DNA from: Streptomyces sp. LaPpAH-108
Lineage (GTDB): Bacteria; Actinomycetota; Actinomycetes; Streptomycetales; Streptomycetaceae
NCBI RefSeq assembly: GCF_000373625.1
Contig: NZ_KB891996.1
Span: 248,001 to 312,000, forward strand
Direction of reading: 5' to 3'
DNA: 64,000 bases
Shown here: one piece after another, positions 46,781-56,362 of the stretch
Numbering within the stretch: the first letter of the stretch is position 1
Layout: each line of letters begins with the position of its first letter
Notes under the pieces: model-generated
Told to the model about the DNA's origin: nothing
The model's input: only the letters and a program-made list of their open reading frames with translations
Database searches by the model: none
Translations under genes and position numbers: made by a program

Positions 46781-48649
46781 TTAGTTGGTCTCGACCACCG
46801 CCAAGAGGGCGCCCATCTCCACTTGCCGGCCCACCGCCACCGGCAGGGTCGTCAGGGTGCCGTCCGTCGGGGCCGTGATCAGGTGTTGCATCTTCATCGC
46901 CTCCAGCCAGATCAGGGGCTGGCCCGCCTGGACCTCGGTGCCTTCGGTCAGGCCCTCCGCTGTGCGGACGACCGTGCCGGGCATCGGGGCGAGGAGGGAG
47001 CCGGGGGCGTGGGCGGGGCGGGGGTCGGGGAAGCGGGGCAGGGCGGTGAGGGGGGTGGTGTTGACGTAGACCTGGTCGCCGTAGCGGGCCACCTCGAACT
47101 TCCGCTCCACGCCGTCGACTTCGAGGACGACGAGGGTGGGTTCGGCGCGGACCACGCGGACGCCGTCCGCTGTCAGGCCGGTCCGGGTGGGGCGGTAGGA
47201 CGCCTCGGTCTCCTCGCCCGCCATCTCGTACCGCTTCACCTGGGGGGCCGACGGCAGGTTGCGCCAGCCGCCGAAGCGGGAGCCGGAGCGGGGACTGGTG
47301 CTGGTGCGGTCGGCGGCGTCCGCGAGGGCGGCGGCCAGGGGGGCGTACGGGTCGGGGGCGGGCTCGGTGAGAGCGGTGAGGTGGCGGTCGTAGAAGCCGG
47401 TGTCCATGCGGGCGGTGGTGAACTCCGGGTGCCGCAGGGAGCGGACGAGCAGGTCGCGGTTGGTGACGGGGCCGTGGACCGCGGCCCGTTCCAGGGCGCC
47501 CGCGAGGGTGCGGACGGCCTCCGTGCGGGTCGGCGCGTGGGCGACGGCCTTGGCGAGCATCGGGTCGTAGTGCACGCCGACCGTGTCGCCGTCGCCGTAC
47601 CCGGCGTCCAGGCGTACGCCCGGTACGGCGAGCCGGTGCAGGGTGCCGGTCTGCGGGGCGAAGCCGCGTGCCGGGTCCTCGGCGTAAAGGCGGGCCTCGA
47701 CGGCGTGGCCGCGCGGGGTCGGCGGGTCGAGCGGCAGGGCGTGGCCCTCGGCGATCCTGATCTGCTCGGCCACCAGGTCGAGCCCGAACACCGCCTCGGT
47801 GACGGGGTGTTCGACCTGGAGCCGGGTGTTCATCTCCAGGAAGTGCGCGCGGCCGTCGGCCACCAGGAACTCGACGGTGCCCGCGCCCTCGTAGGACACG
47901 GCCCGCGCGGCCCGTACCGCCATCGCGTACAGCTTCTCGGTGAGCGCGGGCGGCAGGCCCGGTGCCGGGGCCTCCTCGATCACCTTCTGGTGGCGGCGCT
48001 GGAGGGAGCAGTCGCGGGTGCCGAGGGTCCAGACGGTGCCGTGGGTGTCGGCGAGGATCTGCACCTCGATGTGGCGCCCGCGCTCGAGGTACGGCTCGAC
48101 GAACACCTCCCCGTCGCCGAAGGCGCTCGCGGCCTCGGCGCGGGCGGCTTCCAGCGCGCCGGGAAGGTCTTCGAGGCCGCGGACGACGCGCATCCCGCGT
48201 CCGCCGCCGCCCGCCGCGGCCTTGACCAGCACGGGGAGGTCGGAGGCGGTGAGCTGGTCCGCGTCGAGCGGGGCGACGCCCATCAGCTCCTTGGCGCGGG
48301 TCTTGGACGCCATCGCCTCGATCGCCTCGGGCGGCGGCCCGATCCAGACCAGTCCGGCGTCCAGGACGGCGCGGGCGAAGTCGGCGTTCTCGGAGAGGAA
48401 GCCGTAGCCGGGGTGCACGGCGTCCGCGCCCGCCGCGAGGGCGGCCTTCACGATGAGGTCGCCGCGCAGATACGTCTCGGCGGGGGCCGCGCCCGGGAGC
48501 CGTACCGCTGTGTCGGCCACACATGTGTGCAGCGCACCCTCATCCGCGTCGGAGTGTAGGGCGACGGTGCGGATGCCCAGGTCGGCGCAGGTGCGGAAGA
48601 TCCGGCAGGCGATCTCGCCCCGGTTGGCCACGAGCAGGGTGGAAATCAT
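46781..48649 (-). CDS. Biotin-dependent acyl-CoA carboxylase alpha subunit (biotin carboxylase + BCCP)
   Basis: The 622-residue protein has biotin carboxylase domains at about 1-445: STLLVANRGEIACRIFRTCA, the ATP loop KAAAGGGGRGMRVV, EMNTRLQVEHPVTE. A linker region and a C-terminal biotinyl domain with EAMKMQ follow. With the adjacent beta subunit it carboxylates an acyl-CoA; in Liu/Atu-type pathways this is methylcrotonyl- or geranyl-CoA. The ATP-grasp entrance (AKELMGVAPLDADQ) is a few residues shorter than usual. The ATG at 48649 lies 5 bp after the beta-subunit stop. The longer upstream frame is the beta gene's shadow. Confidence 0.93.
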   Translation of the reverse strand: MISTLLVANRGEIACRIFRTCADLGIRTVALHSDADEGALHTCVADTAVRLPGAAPAETYLRGDLIVKAALAAGADAVHPGYGFLSENADFARAVLDAGLVWIGPPPEAIEAMASKTRAKELMGVAPLDADQLTASDLPVLVKAAAGGGGRGMRVVRGLEDLPGALEAARAEAASAFGDGEVFVEPYLERGRHIEVQILADTHGTVWTLGTRDCSLQRRHQKVIEEAPAPGLPPALTEKLYAMAVRAARAVSYEGAGTVEFLVADGRAHFLEMNTRLQVEHPVTEAVFGLDLVAEQIRIAEGHALPLDPPTPRGHAVEARLYAEDPARGFAPQTGTLHRLAVPGVRLDAGYGDGDTVGVHYDPMLAKAVAHAPTRTEAVRTLAGALERAAVHGPVTNRDLLVRSLRHPEFTTARMDTGFYDRHLTALTEPAPDPYAPLAAALADAADRTSTSPRSGSRFGGWRNLPSAPQVKRYEMAGEETEASYRPTRTGLTADGVRVVRAEPTLVVLEVDGVERKFEVARYGDQVYVNTTPLTALPRFPDPRPAHAPGSLLAPMPGTVVRTAEGLTEGTEVQAGQPLIWLEAMKMQHLITAPTDGTLTTLPVAVGRQVEMGALLAVVETN

Positions 48650-48654
48650 GGGCC

Positions 48655-50253
<1,599 letters not shown>

Positions 50254-50314
50254 GGGCGGGCCTCCGGGGGACGGGGGGTGGTGGGGTGTGCGGGACCGGT
50301 GCTCGCCCCGGCCC

Positions 50315-52063
50315 TCACAGCAGCTCCTCCGGGAGGTCCACGTGGCGGGCGCGGAGCCATTCGCCGAGGGCCTTGGCCTGGGGGTCGTAGCGGTGGCGGG
50401 CGGCGACTCCGGCGCCGAGGATGCCGGTGACGACGAAGTTGAGGGCGCGCAGGTGGGGCAGGACGTGCCGGGTGACGGGCAGGTCGCGGGCCTCGGGGAT
50501 CAGCTCCCGGAACCGGTCGACGGTCAGCTCGTGCGCGAGCCAGCGCCAGGCGTCCTCGGAACGGGCCCACACCCCGACATTGGCGTCCCCGCCCTTGTCC
50601 CCGCTGCGGGCCCCGGCGAGCAGGCCGAGGGGGGCGCGGCGGGTAGGGGCGCCTGGTGGGAGGGGGTCGGGGAGGGACGGGTCCGGTACGTCGTCGAGGG
50701 GACGCGTGTCCTGGGGCGGCGCCACATGGATGCGGCGACCATCGTGGAGGACGGCCGTGTGGTCGACGGCACCATGGGGCACGTACACCCCCTCGAAGAC
50801 CCCATAGGGATCGCCCTTTCCAGGTGGCGCCAGCACATGGAAGCCGGGGTAACTGGCGAGGGCCAGCTCGATCGCGGCCCCGCTCAGCGCCCGCCCGACG
50901 ACCTGCTGGTCACGGTCCCGTACGATGAGCCGAAGGACGGCCCCGGCCGTCTCCTCGGTGTCGGCGTCGGGCCGGTCGGTGCGCACCAGTTCCCAACGGG
51001 ACTCCGCCGGAGGGGACTTGGCCAGCGCGGCACTCATCTGCTCGCGCACCAGCGCCGCCTTGGCCTCGATGTCGAGCCCGGTCAGGACGAAGGCGACCTC
51101 GTTGCGGAACCCGCCGAGCCGGTTGAGCCCGACCTTGAGCGTGGGCGGGGGCGCCTCGCCCCGCACCCCCTCGATCCGCACCCGGTCCGGCCCCTCCCGG
51201 CGGAGCCGTACCGTGTCCAGCCGGGCGGTGACATCCGGCCCCGCGTACCGCGCGCCCCCCGTCTCGTACAGCAGCTGCGCGGTGACCGTCCCGGTGTCCA
51301 CGAAGCCACCGGTGCCGGGGTGTTTGGTGATGACGCTGCTGCCGTCGGCGTGAATCTCGGCGAGCGGGAAGCCGGGACGGCGTACGTCACCGTCCCCGAA
51401 GAACGCGTAGTTGCCGCCGGTGGCCTGCGTCCCGCACTCCAGCACATGTCCGGCGACCACGGCCCCCGCGAGCCGGTCGTACTCCCCCGGGCCCCAGCCG
51501 AAGTGCGCGGCGGCGGCCCCGGTGACGAGGGCGGCGTCCGTCACCCGGCCGGTGATCACGATGTCGGCCCCCGCGCGCAGACACTCCGCGATACCGAAGC
51601 CGCCGAGGTAGGCATGTGCGGCGAGCACACCAGGGTGAGCGGCGGTGAGGTCGTCCCCCTCCACATGTGCGACACGCACAGGTATCCCGCGCCGGTCCGC
51701 CAACCCCCGCACCACATCCGCGAGCCCCGCCGGATTGAGGCCGCCCGCGTTGGTGACGATCCGCACCCCGCGCTCGTGCGCGAGGGCGAGGCAGTCTTCC
51801 AACTGGCGCGGAAACGTGCGGGCGTACCCGGCCGACGGGTCCTTCAGCCGGTCGCGGGCGAGGATCAGCATGGTGAGTTCGGCGAGGTAGTCACCGGTGA
51901 GGACGTCCACCTCGCCCCCGGTGAGCATCTCGCGCAGGGCGTCGGCGCGATCGCCGTAGAAGCCGGAGAAGTTGCCGATGCGGAGGGGCGGGACGGGTGC
52001 CGCGGCGGCGGGTGTCACGTGGGCCGACGCCATCTCGCCGGGCGCCCTTTCGGCCGGCGTCAT
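50315..52063 (-). CDS. AtuA-family (DUF1446) protein of acyclic terpenoid/acyl-CoA catabolism
   Basis: The 582-residue protein has the AtuA core (LRIGNFSGFYGDRADALREM, VRIVTNAGGLNPAGLADVVR, GADIVITGRVTDAALVTGAA, GFPLAEIHADGSSVI). A C-terminal AtuA-like ferredoxin-fold domain follows (LLAGARSGDKGGDANVGVWA, VTRHVLPHLRALNFVVTGIL). In Pseudomonas atuA belongs to the citronellol/geranyl-CoA cluster; its biochemical role is not settled. Here it precedes the carboxylase genes. The ATG at 52061-52063 overlaps the TIGR03084 gene stop (ATGA); a longer frame runs into that gene. Confidence 0.88.
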   Translation of the reverse strand: MTPAERAPGEMASAHVTPAAAAPVPPLRIGNFSGFYGDRADALREMLTGGEVDVLTGDYLAELTMLILARDRLKDPSAGYARTFPRQLEDCLALAHERGVRIVTNAGGLNPAGLADVVRGLADRRGIPVRVAHVEGDDLTAAHPGVLAAHAYLGGFGIAECLRAGADIVITGRVTDAALVTGAAAAHFGWGPGEYDRLAGAVVAGHVLECGTQATGGNYAFFGDGDVRRPGFPLAEIHADGSSVITKHPGTGGFVDTGTVTAQLLYETGGARYAGPDVTARLDTVRLRREGPDRVRIEGVRGEAPPPTLKVGLNRLGGFRNEVAFVLTGLDIEAKAALVREQMSAALAKSPPAESRWELVRTDRPDADTEETAGAVLRLIVRDRDQQVVGRALSGAAIELALASYPGFHVLAPPGKGDPYGVFEGVYVPHGAVDHTAVLHDGRRIHVAPPQDTRPLDDVPDPSLPDPLPPGAPTRRAPLGLLAGARSGDKGGDANVGVWARSEDAWRWLAHELTVDRFRELIPEARDLPVTRHVLPHLRALNFVVTGILGAGVAARHRYDPQAKALGEWLRARHVDLPEELL

Positions 52064-52854
52064 CGGCCCGCCTCCCCCGGCGCGCGCCCCTGCCCCGGTG
52101 GCCCCGCGAAGGCTTGGGCGATGTCCAGCCACCGGTCGGCGTCCGCGCCCACGGCCACCAACGCCAGGTCGGCACGGTGGGCGCGCTGGGTGACCAGCAG
52201 GCAGAAGTCGAGCGCGGGACCGGTGACGCGCTGCGGGGCGTCGGGCGGGCCGTAGGACCACACGTCACCGGCGGGGCTGACGAGTTCCACCCGGAACTCC
52301 TCTTCCGGCGGCGTCAGTCCGTGCACCCCGTGGGCGAAGTCCCGCGTCCGCACACCGAGCCGCACCACATGCCGGAGCCGGTCCGTAGGGGTCCGCACCA
52401 CACCCAGGGCGGCGGCAACGTCCAGCCCATGGGCCCAGGTCTCCATGAGCCGGGCCGTTGCCATGGAGGCGGCGGCCATGTGGGGCCCGTACCAGGGGAA
52501 CCGCGCCCCGTCCGGCGCGTCCCGCAGCGCCCGCTCCAGCGCGGCCCGGTCCGCGCGCCACCCCGCCAGCAGCTCGGCGGGCGCGAGCCGCGCCCCCTCC
52601 TCCGCGCCCTCGTCCACGAAGGACCCGGGCGATGCGAACGCCTTCTCCACCAGCACCCGGAACCCGTCGGGATCGGTGACCGCGGTCAGCGCGGACCGGT
52701 CGGTCCAGGCGAGATGGGCGATCTGATGGGCCACGGTCCAGCCGGGCGCGGGGGTCGGCAACGCCCACTGCTCCGCACTCAACTCCCCGACCAACAGATC
52801 GAGTTCATCACTCTCGGCACGCAAGTCGTCCATGACGGGCGTCGGATCGGCCAT
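52060..52854 (-). CDS. TIGR03084-family metal-binding (DinB/MDMPI-like) protein
   Basis: The 264-residue protein has a DinB/mycothiol-dependent maleylpyruvate-isomerase-type four-helix bundle. Metal-binding His residues are in GWTVAHQIAHLAWTDRSALT and ARLMETWAHGLDVAAALG. It starts MADPTPVMDDLRAESDELDL. It is the first gene of the acyl-CoA operon and ends coupled to the AtuA gene. A mycothiol- or metal-dependent isomerisation or hydrolysis step is possible but unproven. The ATG at 52854 is used; an ATG four codons upstream is possible. No Shine-Dalgarno sequence is visible for either. The palindrome at 52888 lies just upstream. Confidence 0.85.
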   Translation of the reverse strand: MADPTPVMDDLRAESDELDLLVGELSAEQWALPTPAPGWTVAHQIAHLAWTDRSALTAVTDPDGFRVLVEKAFASPGSFVDEGAEEGARLAPAELLAGWRADRAALERALRDAPDGARFPWYGPHMAAASMATARLMETWAHGLDVAAALGVVRTPTDRLRHVVRLGVRTRDFAHGVHGLTPPEEEFRVELVSPAGDVWSYGPPDAPQRVTGPALDFCLLVTQRAHRADLALVAVGADADRWLDIAQAFAGPPGQGRAPGEAGR

Positions 52855-52887
52855 GGAGGGGAGCATGGCAGCGACCCCAGAAACAAT

Positions 52888-52899
52888 CAAGCGTGCTTG
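52888..52899. promoter_or_regulatory. Candidate TetR operator CAAGCGTGCTTG upstream of the acyl-CoA operon
   Basis: A perfect 12-bp dyad (CAAGC-GT-GCTTG) lies 34 bp upstream of the first operon gene and 53 bp upstream of the divergent phosphotransferase gene. It is next to an A-rich stretch. The position suits repression by the TetR protein encoded at the operon's end. Confidence 0.5.
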
Positions 52900-52939
52900 C
52901 ATGAAAAAAATTCGGCACCGGAGCACCCCGGCCGCCCGG

Positions 52940-52945
52940 TACCTT
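52940..52945 (+). promoter_or_regulatory. -10 box (TACCTT) of leaderless phosphotransferase promoter
   Basis: TACCTT is followed by 6 nt and the ATG at 52952. There is no ribosome binding site. Confidence 0.55.
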
Positions 52946-52951
52946 CGCCCG

Positions 52952-53956
52952 ATGCGCGAACCGACGACGCCCTTCGACCTCCCGGAACTGCTGCGCGAAG
53001 CGCTGGGCCCCCGCGCCGAGGCCGTCGGCGTCGAGCGGCTGCGCGGCGGCAGCAAGAAGGGTGTGTACCGGGTACACCTCGACGGCACCGGACCCGCCAC
53101 CGTGATCGTGTACCGCTGGGCACCGGACGAGGACTTCTGGCCGGAACCCGCCGGTGAGCCGCGGCCGGACCCCCTCACCCCCGCCACCGGCCTCGCCCCC
53201 TACCTGGCCGCACACCACACCCTCCGGCAGGCGGGGGTCCGCACCCCGGACCTGCTCCACGCGACCGACCCCGGCGCGATCGCCCCAGGCACACCCACCC
53301 CCGCCCCCGGCACCGCCGACCTCGCCGTCGTCGCGGACCTCCCCGGCGGCACCCTGGAGTCACTGCTCACCGCCGACCCCACCCGCGCCGCCACACCCCT
53401 GGCCGAACTCGCCCGCGCCCTGGACCACATGCGACACGCCCAGGCTCCGCACTACGGCAGTGTGGCCCGCCCACACCCCGCCGACCCGGCCCCCGCCGAA
53501 CAACTCGTCCTCGATCGCGCCCTACGCGACCTCGCCGAAGCCGCCCGCCGCGACCCCACGATCCACCCGGCACACGACCGCCTGGCGGCCCGCCTGCACG
53601 ACCTGCGCGCCCACGTGCGCCCCCGCATCACCTACGGTCTCGTCCACGGCGAACTCGGCCCCGACCACGTCCTCCTGGACACCGACGGGCATCCCGTCCT
53701 CATCGACATCGAGGGGCTGCTCCACTTCGATGTGGAGTGGGAGCACACCTTCCTGCGCCTCCGCTTCGGCGCCCATTACGACCACCTCGCCCGCCGGGAT
53801 CTCGACCCCGACCGGCTCGCGCTCTACGCCCTCGCCCAGCACCTCTCCCTGGTCGCGGGCCCGCTCCGGCTGCTCGACGGCGACTTCCCCGACCGCGAGG
53901 CCATGCTCGGCATCGCGGCCCACAACGCCCGGGCGGCCCTGGCCACGCTGAAGTGA
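52952..53956 (+). CDS. Aminoglycoside phosphotransferase-fold (APH/choline kinase-like) protein
   Basis: The 334-residue protein has an N-lobe with GGSKKGVYRVHLDG and VIVYRW (Lys replaced or shifted) and the phosphotransfer loop TYGLVHGELGPDHVLLDTDG, followed by VLIDIEGLLHFDVEWEHTFL. Standard APH enzymes read HGDxxxxN and IDxxD; here the positions are HGELGPDH and IDIEG. This variant group is widespread in Streptomyces as 'phosphotransferase' with unknown substrate and should not be read as drug resistance. The ATG at 52952 is favoured by the leaderless -10 box; the frame extends 40 codons upstream across the operator. Confidence 0.85.
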   Translation: MREPTTPFDLPELLREALGPRAEAVGVERLRGGSKKGVYRVHLDGTGPATVIVYRWAPDEDFWPEPAGEPRPDPLTPATGLAPYLAAHHTLRQAGVRTPDLLHATDPGAIAPGTPTPAPGTADLAVVADLPGGTLESLLTADPTRAATPLAELARALDHMRHAQAPHYGSVARPHPADPAPAEQLVLDRALRDLAEAARRDPTIHPAHDRLAARLHDLRAHVRPRITYGLVHGELGPDHVLLDTDGHPVLIDIEGLLHFDVEWEHTFLRLRFGAHYDHLARRDLDPDRLALYALAQHLSLVAGPLRLLDGDFPDREAMLGIAAHNARAALATLK

Positions 53957-53976
53957 CGGCGGGCGGCCCATTCCGC

Positions 53977-54915
53977 TCAGGCTTCCGGCGCGCGCGTCGG
54001 GACCGAGGTACGGCGGGTCTGGGTGCGGACCGCGCCGATGCTCGCCGCGATCACCAGGGCGATGGCCGCCGCCTGCATGGCGGACAGAGTCTGGTGGAGG
54101 ACGAGGAAGCCCGCCGTGGCCGCGAGGGCCGGCTCCAGGCTCATCAGGATGGCGAAGGTGGGGGCGGGCAGACGGCGCAGGGCGAGGAGTTCGAGGGTGT
54201 AGGGCAGCACCGAGGAGAGCAGGGCGACCGCCGAGCCGAGCGCGATGGTGGTCGGGTTCAGCAGCCGGGTGCCCGCACCGGCGATGCCCAGCGGGAGGAA
54301 GAGCAGCGCGGCCACGGCCATGGCGAGGGCCAGCCCGTCGGCCTGCGGAAAGCGGCGGCCCGTACGGGCGCTGAAAACGATGTAGGCCGCCCACATGGCG
54401 CCCGCGCCCAAGGCGAAGGCCACACCGGCGGGGTCGAGCGTGTCGAAGCTGCCCCCGCCGAGCAGGAAGACACCGCCGAGGGCGAGCCCGGCCCACAGCA
54501 CGTTGATCGCGCGGCGGGAGGCGAAGACGGAGAGGGCCAGCGGGCCCAGGACTTCGAGGGTGACGGCGGGACCGAGCGGGATACGGGCGACCGCCTGGTA
54601 GAACAGGCCGTTCATCCCGCCCATGGTGATGCCGAAGACGATCACCGTGGTCCAGTCGGCGCGGGAGTGTCCGCGCAGCTTGGGGCGGCAGACCACGAGC
54701 AGCACCACGGCCGCCGCGAGCAGCCGCAGGGTGACCACGCCGAGCGCGCCGGTGCGGGGCATCAGCGTCACCGCGAGCGCGCCGCCGAACTGGACCGACA
54801 CCCCGCCGGCCAGCACCAGACCGACCGGCCCGAGCGAGCCGAACCTGCCCCCGCCCGGCGGCGACTGCTCACCGGCTGCCGAGGTGGTCGTGCTGGAGGT
54901 GCTGACGGGAGTCAC
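53977..54915 (-). CDS. EamA/DMT-superfamily exporter (RhtA-like)
   Basis: The 312-residue membrane protein has ten hydrophobic helices in two EamA repeats (LGPVGLVLAGGVSVQFGGAL ... and ... MWAAYIVFSARTGRRFPQAD), typical of amino-acid or metabolite exporters such as RhtA. The substrate is unknown. The start is GTG at 54913-54915, with AGGA about 9 nt upstream. A short upstream ORF overlaps its start and a palindrome lies further up, so expression may be regulated. It converges with the phosphotransferase gene. Confidence 0.9.
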   Translation of the reverse strand: MTPVSTSSTTTSAAGEQSPPGGGRFGSLGPVGLVLAGGVSVQFGGALAVTLMPRTGALGVVTLRLLAAAVVLLVVCRPKLRGHSRADWTTVIVFGITMGGMNGLFYQAVARIPLGPAVTLEVLGPLALSVFASRRAINVLWAGLALGGVFLLGGGSFDTLDPAGVAFALGAGAMWAAYIVFSARTGRRFPQADGLALAMAVAALLFLPLGIAGAGTRLLNPTTIALGSAVALLSSVLPYTLELLALRRLPAPTFAILMSLEPALAATAGFLVLHQTLSAMQAAAIALVIAASIGAVRTQTRRTSVPTRAPEA

Positions 54916-54955
54916 GGGCGGTCCTGAGGTCGGGCTCGGAACGGATCATGTGCAT
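54869..54955 (-). CDS. Possible 28-codon upstream ORF overlapping the EamA gene start
   Basis: ATG at 54953-54955 to TGA at 54869-54871, in a different frame from the EamA gene and overlapping its first 47 nt. The peptide begins MHMIRSEPDLRTARDSRQHL. Its charged composition is not that of a random high-GC frame, but no clear Shine-Dalgarno sequence precedes it. If translated, it would affect initiation at the EamA GTG. Confidence 0.3.
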   Translation of the reverse strand: MHMIRSEPDLRTARDSRQHLQHDHLGSR

Positions 54956-54975
54956 CTCGATGTACTGCCCGGTCC

Positions 54976-54993
54976 ACGGTAATGGACTACCGT
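54976..54993. promoter_or_regulatory. Dyad ACGGTA-N6-TACCGT upstream of the EamA gene
   Basis: Perfect 6-bp arms with a 6-bp centre lie about 60 bp upstream of the exporter start. They could be an operator for an unlinked regulator. Confidence 0.4.
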
Positions 54994-55082
54994 CAGGTGT
55001 GTGAAGCGTTTTTGCGGCTGTACGACCGACCGTCCCGGATGCTGAGAAACGCCCCCTCCGACCACCCCCGCGACCAGCGGTT

Positions 55083-56204
55083 TCAGCGGCGGCGCAGATA
55101 TGTCTCCAGCGCCTTGTGCAGCAGCCGGTTCAGCGGGAAGTCCCACTCCCCCACGTACTCCACCGCCTCGCCGCCCGCCCCCACCTTGAAGCGGAGCAGG
55201 CCGAGGAGATGGTCGGACTCCTCCAGGGTGTCGGTGATGCCCCGGAAGTCGTAGACGTGCGCGCCGCGTTCCTGGGCATCGGTCATCATGCGCCACTGCA
55301 CGGCATTGCTGGGCTGGACCTCGCGCCTGCGGGCGGTGGAGGCGCCGTAGGAGTACCAGACATGGCCGCCGACGGTCAGCATCGTCGCCGCCGCCAGCAC
55401 CTCCCCGTCGTGGTGCGCGAGGTACAGGCGCATCCGGTCGGGGTCCTCGGCGGTGAGCGCGGTCCACATGCGCTGGAAGTACGGCAGCGGGCGCGGGACG
55501 AACCGGTCGCGCTCGGCGGTCTCGGTGTACAGTTCGTAGAAGGCCGGCAGGTCCTCGTGGCCGCCGCGCACGACCTTGACGCCCGCCTTCTCGGCCTTCT
55601 TGATGTTGCGCCGCCACTGCTGGTTGAGCCCGGCGCGCAGGTCGTCGAGCGAGTGCCCGGCGAGCGGCACCTGGCACACGTACCGGGGCTGGCCCGCCGC
55701 GAAGCCCTCCTCGGCGCCCGGCTCGCTCTGCCGCCAGCCCATGCGGCGCAGCCGGTCGGCCAGGTCGCGGGCGCGCGGGTCCTCCGAGGTGGGCTCGGCG
55801 TCGCGCAGCCGGTGCGCGGCCGGGTCCGCGATGGCGGCCTTGACCGCCTCGGGGCTCCAGCGCCGGGCGACCACGGGCGGCCCCATCTTCACCGAGAACG
55901 CACCGCGCGACTTCAAGTACGTCAGCAGCGGGGCGAGCCAGCGCTCCAGGTCGGGGGTGTGCCAGTCGATGACCGGGCCCTCGGGGAGGTAGGCCAGATA
56001 GCGCCTGACCTTGGGCAGCGGTCGCAGCAGCACCAGGCCCACCCCCACCAGGCGCCCGTCCGCCTCGAACCAGCCAAGGCTCTCCGCCGTCCAGTCCGGC
56101 TTCACGTCCCCCCAGGACGGCAGCTGCATGTGGCTGGCCGAGGGGAGGGAGGCGACGAAGGACAGATGCTCGGCTCGGGTGACGGGACGCAGGGTGAGAG
56201 TCAT
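55083..56204 (-). CDS. FemX/FemAB-family peptidyltransferase
   Basis: The 373-residue protein has the FemABX fold of two GNAT-like domains: LSFVASLPSASHMQLPSWGD, KVRRYLAYLPEGPVIDW, RRNIKKAEKAGVKVVRGG (coiled-coil arm region), PRPLPYFQRMWTAL and the C-terminal YDFRGITDTLEESDHLLGLL. These enzymes transfer an amino acid from tRNA to lipid II; in Streptomyces, FemX adds the first glycine of the peptidoglycan cross-bridge. It is likely a femX homologue, but Streptomyces carry several Fem-like genes (including vanK), so I give no symbol. The ATG at 56202-56204 has AAGGAGT upstream. The long upstream frame is a shadow. Confidence 0.88.
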   Translation of the reverse strand: MTLTLRPVTRAEHLSFVASLPSASHMQLPSWGDVKPDWTAESLGWFEADGRLVGVGLVLLRPLPKVRRYLAYLPEGPVIDWHTPDLERWLAPLLTYLKSRGAFSVKMGPPVVARRWSPEAVKAAIADPAAHRLRDAEPTSEDPRARDLADRLRRMGWRQSEPGAEEGFAAGQPRYVCQVPLAGHSLDDLRAGLNQQWRRNIKKAEKAGVKVVRGGHEDLPAFYELYTETAERDRFVPRPLPYFQRMWTALTAEDPDRMRLYLAHHDGEVLAAATMLTVGGHVWYSYGASTARRREVQPSNAVQWRMMTDAQERGAHVYDFRGITDTLEESDHLLGLLRFKVGAGGEAVEYVGEWDFPLNRLLHKALETYLRRR

Positions 56205-56362
56205 GCGCGGGACTCCTTCACGGCACGGTCGCTGTGCGCTCACCCTACGAGCGGGGGCCGCCCCCGGCCCTGGCACAGTCCGCCCGGCACCCCGGCCCCG
56301 CACGCCCCCGAGCGCGCTGCCGCGAGGGGCGCACAAGGCCGCCGTCCGGCCGTTCCTCCCGC

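Noticed and set aside
45561..48524. 987-codon frame joining the acyl-CoA dehydrogenase to upstream sequence
   Set aside because: The first 600 codons are an Arg-rich out-of-frame reading of the carboxylase alpha gene; the dehydrogenase has its own ribosome binding site at 46721.
52952..53956. Aminoglycoside resistance gene
   Set aside because: The catalytic loop differs from true APH enzymes and the chromosomal context is housekeeping; only the fold is shared.
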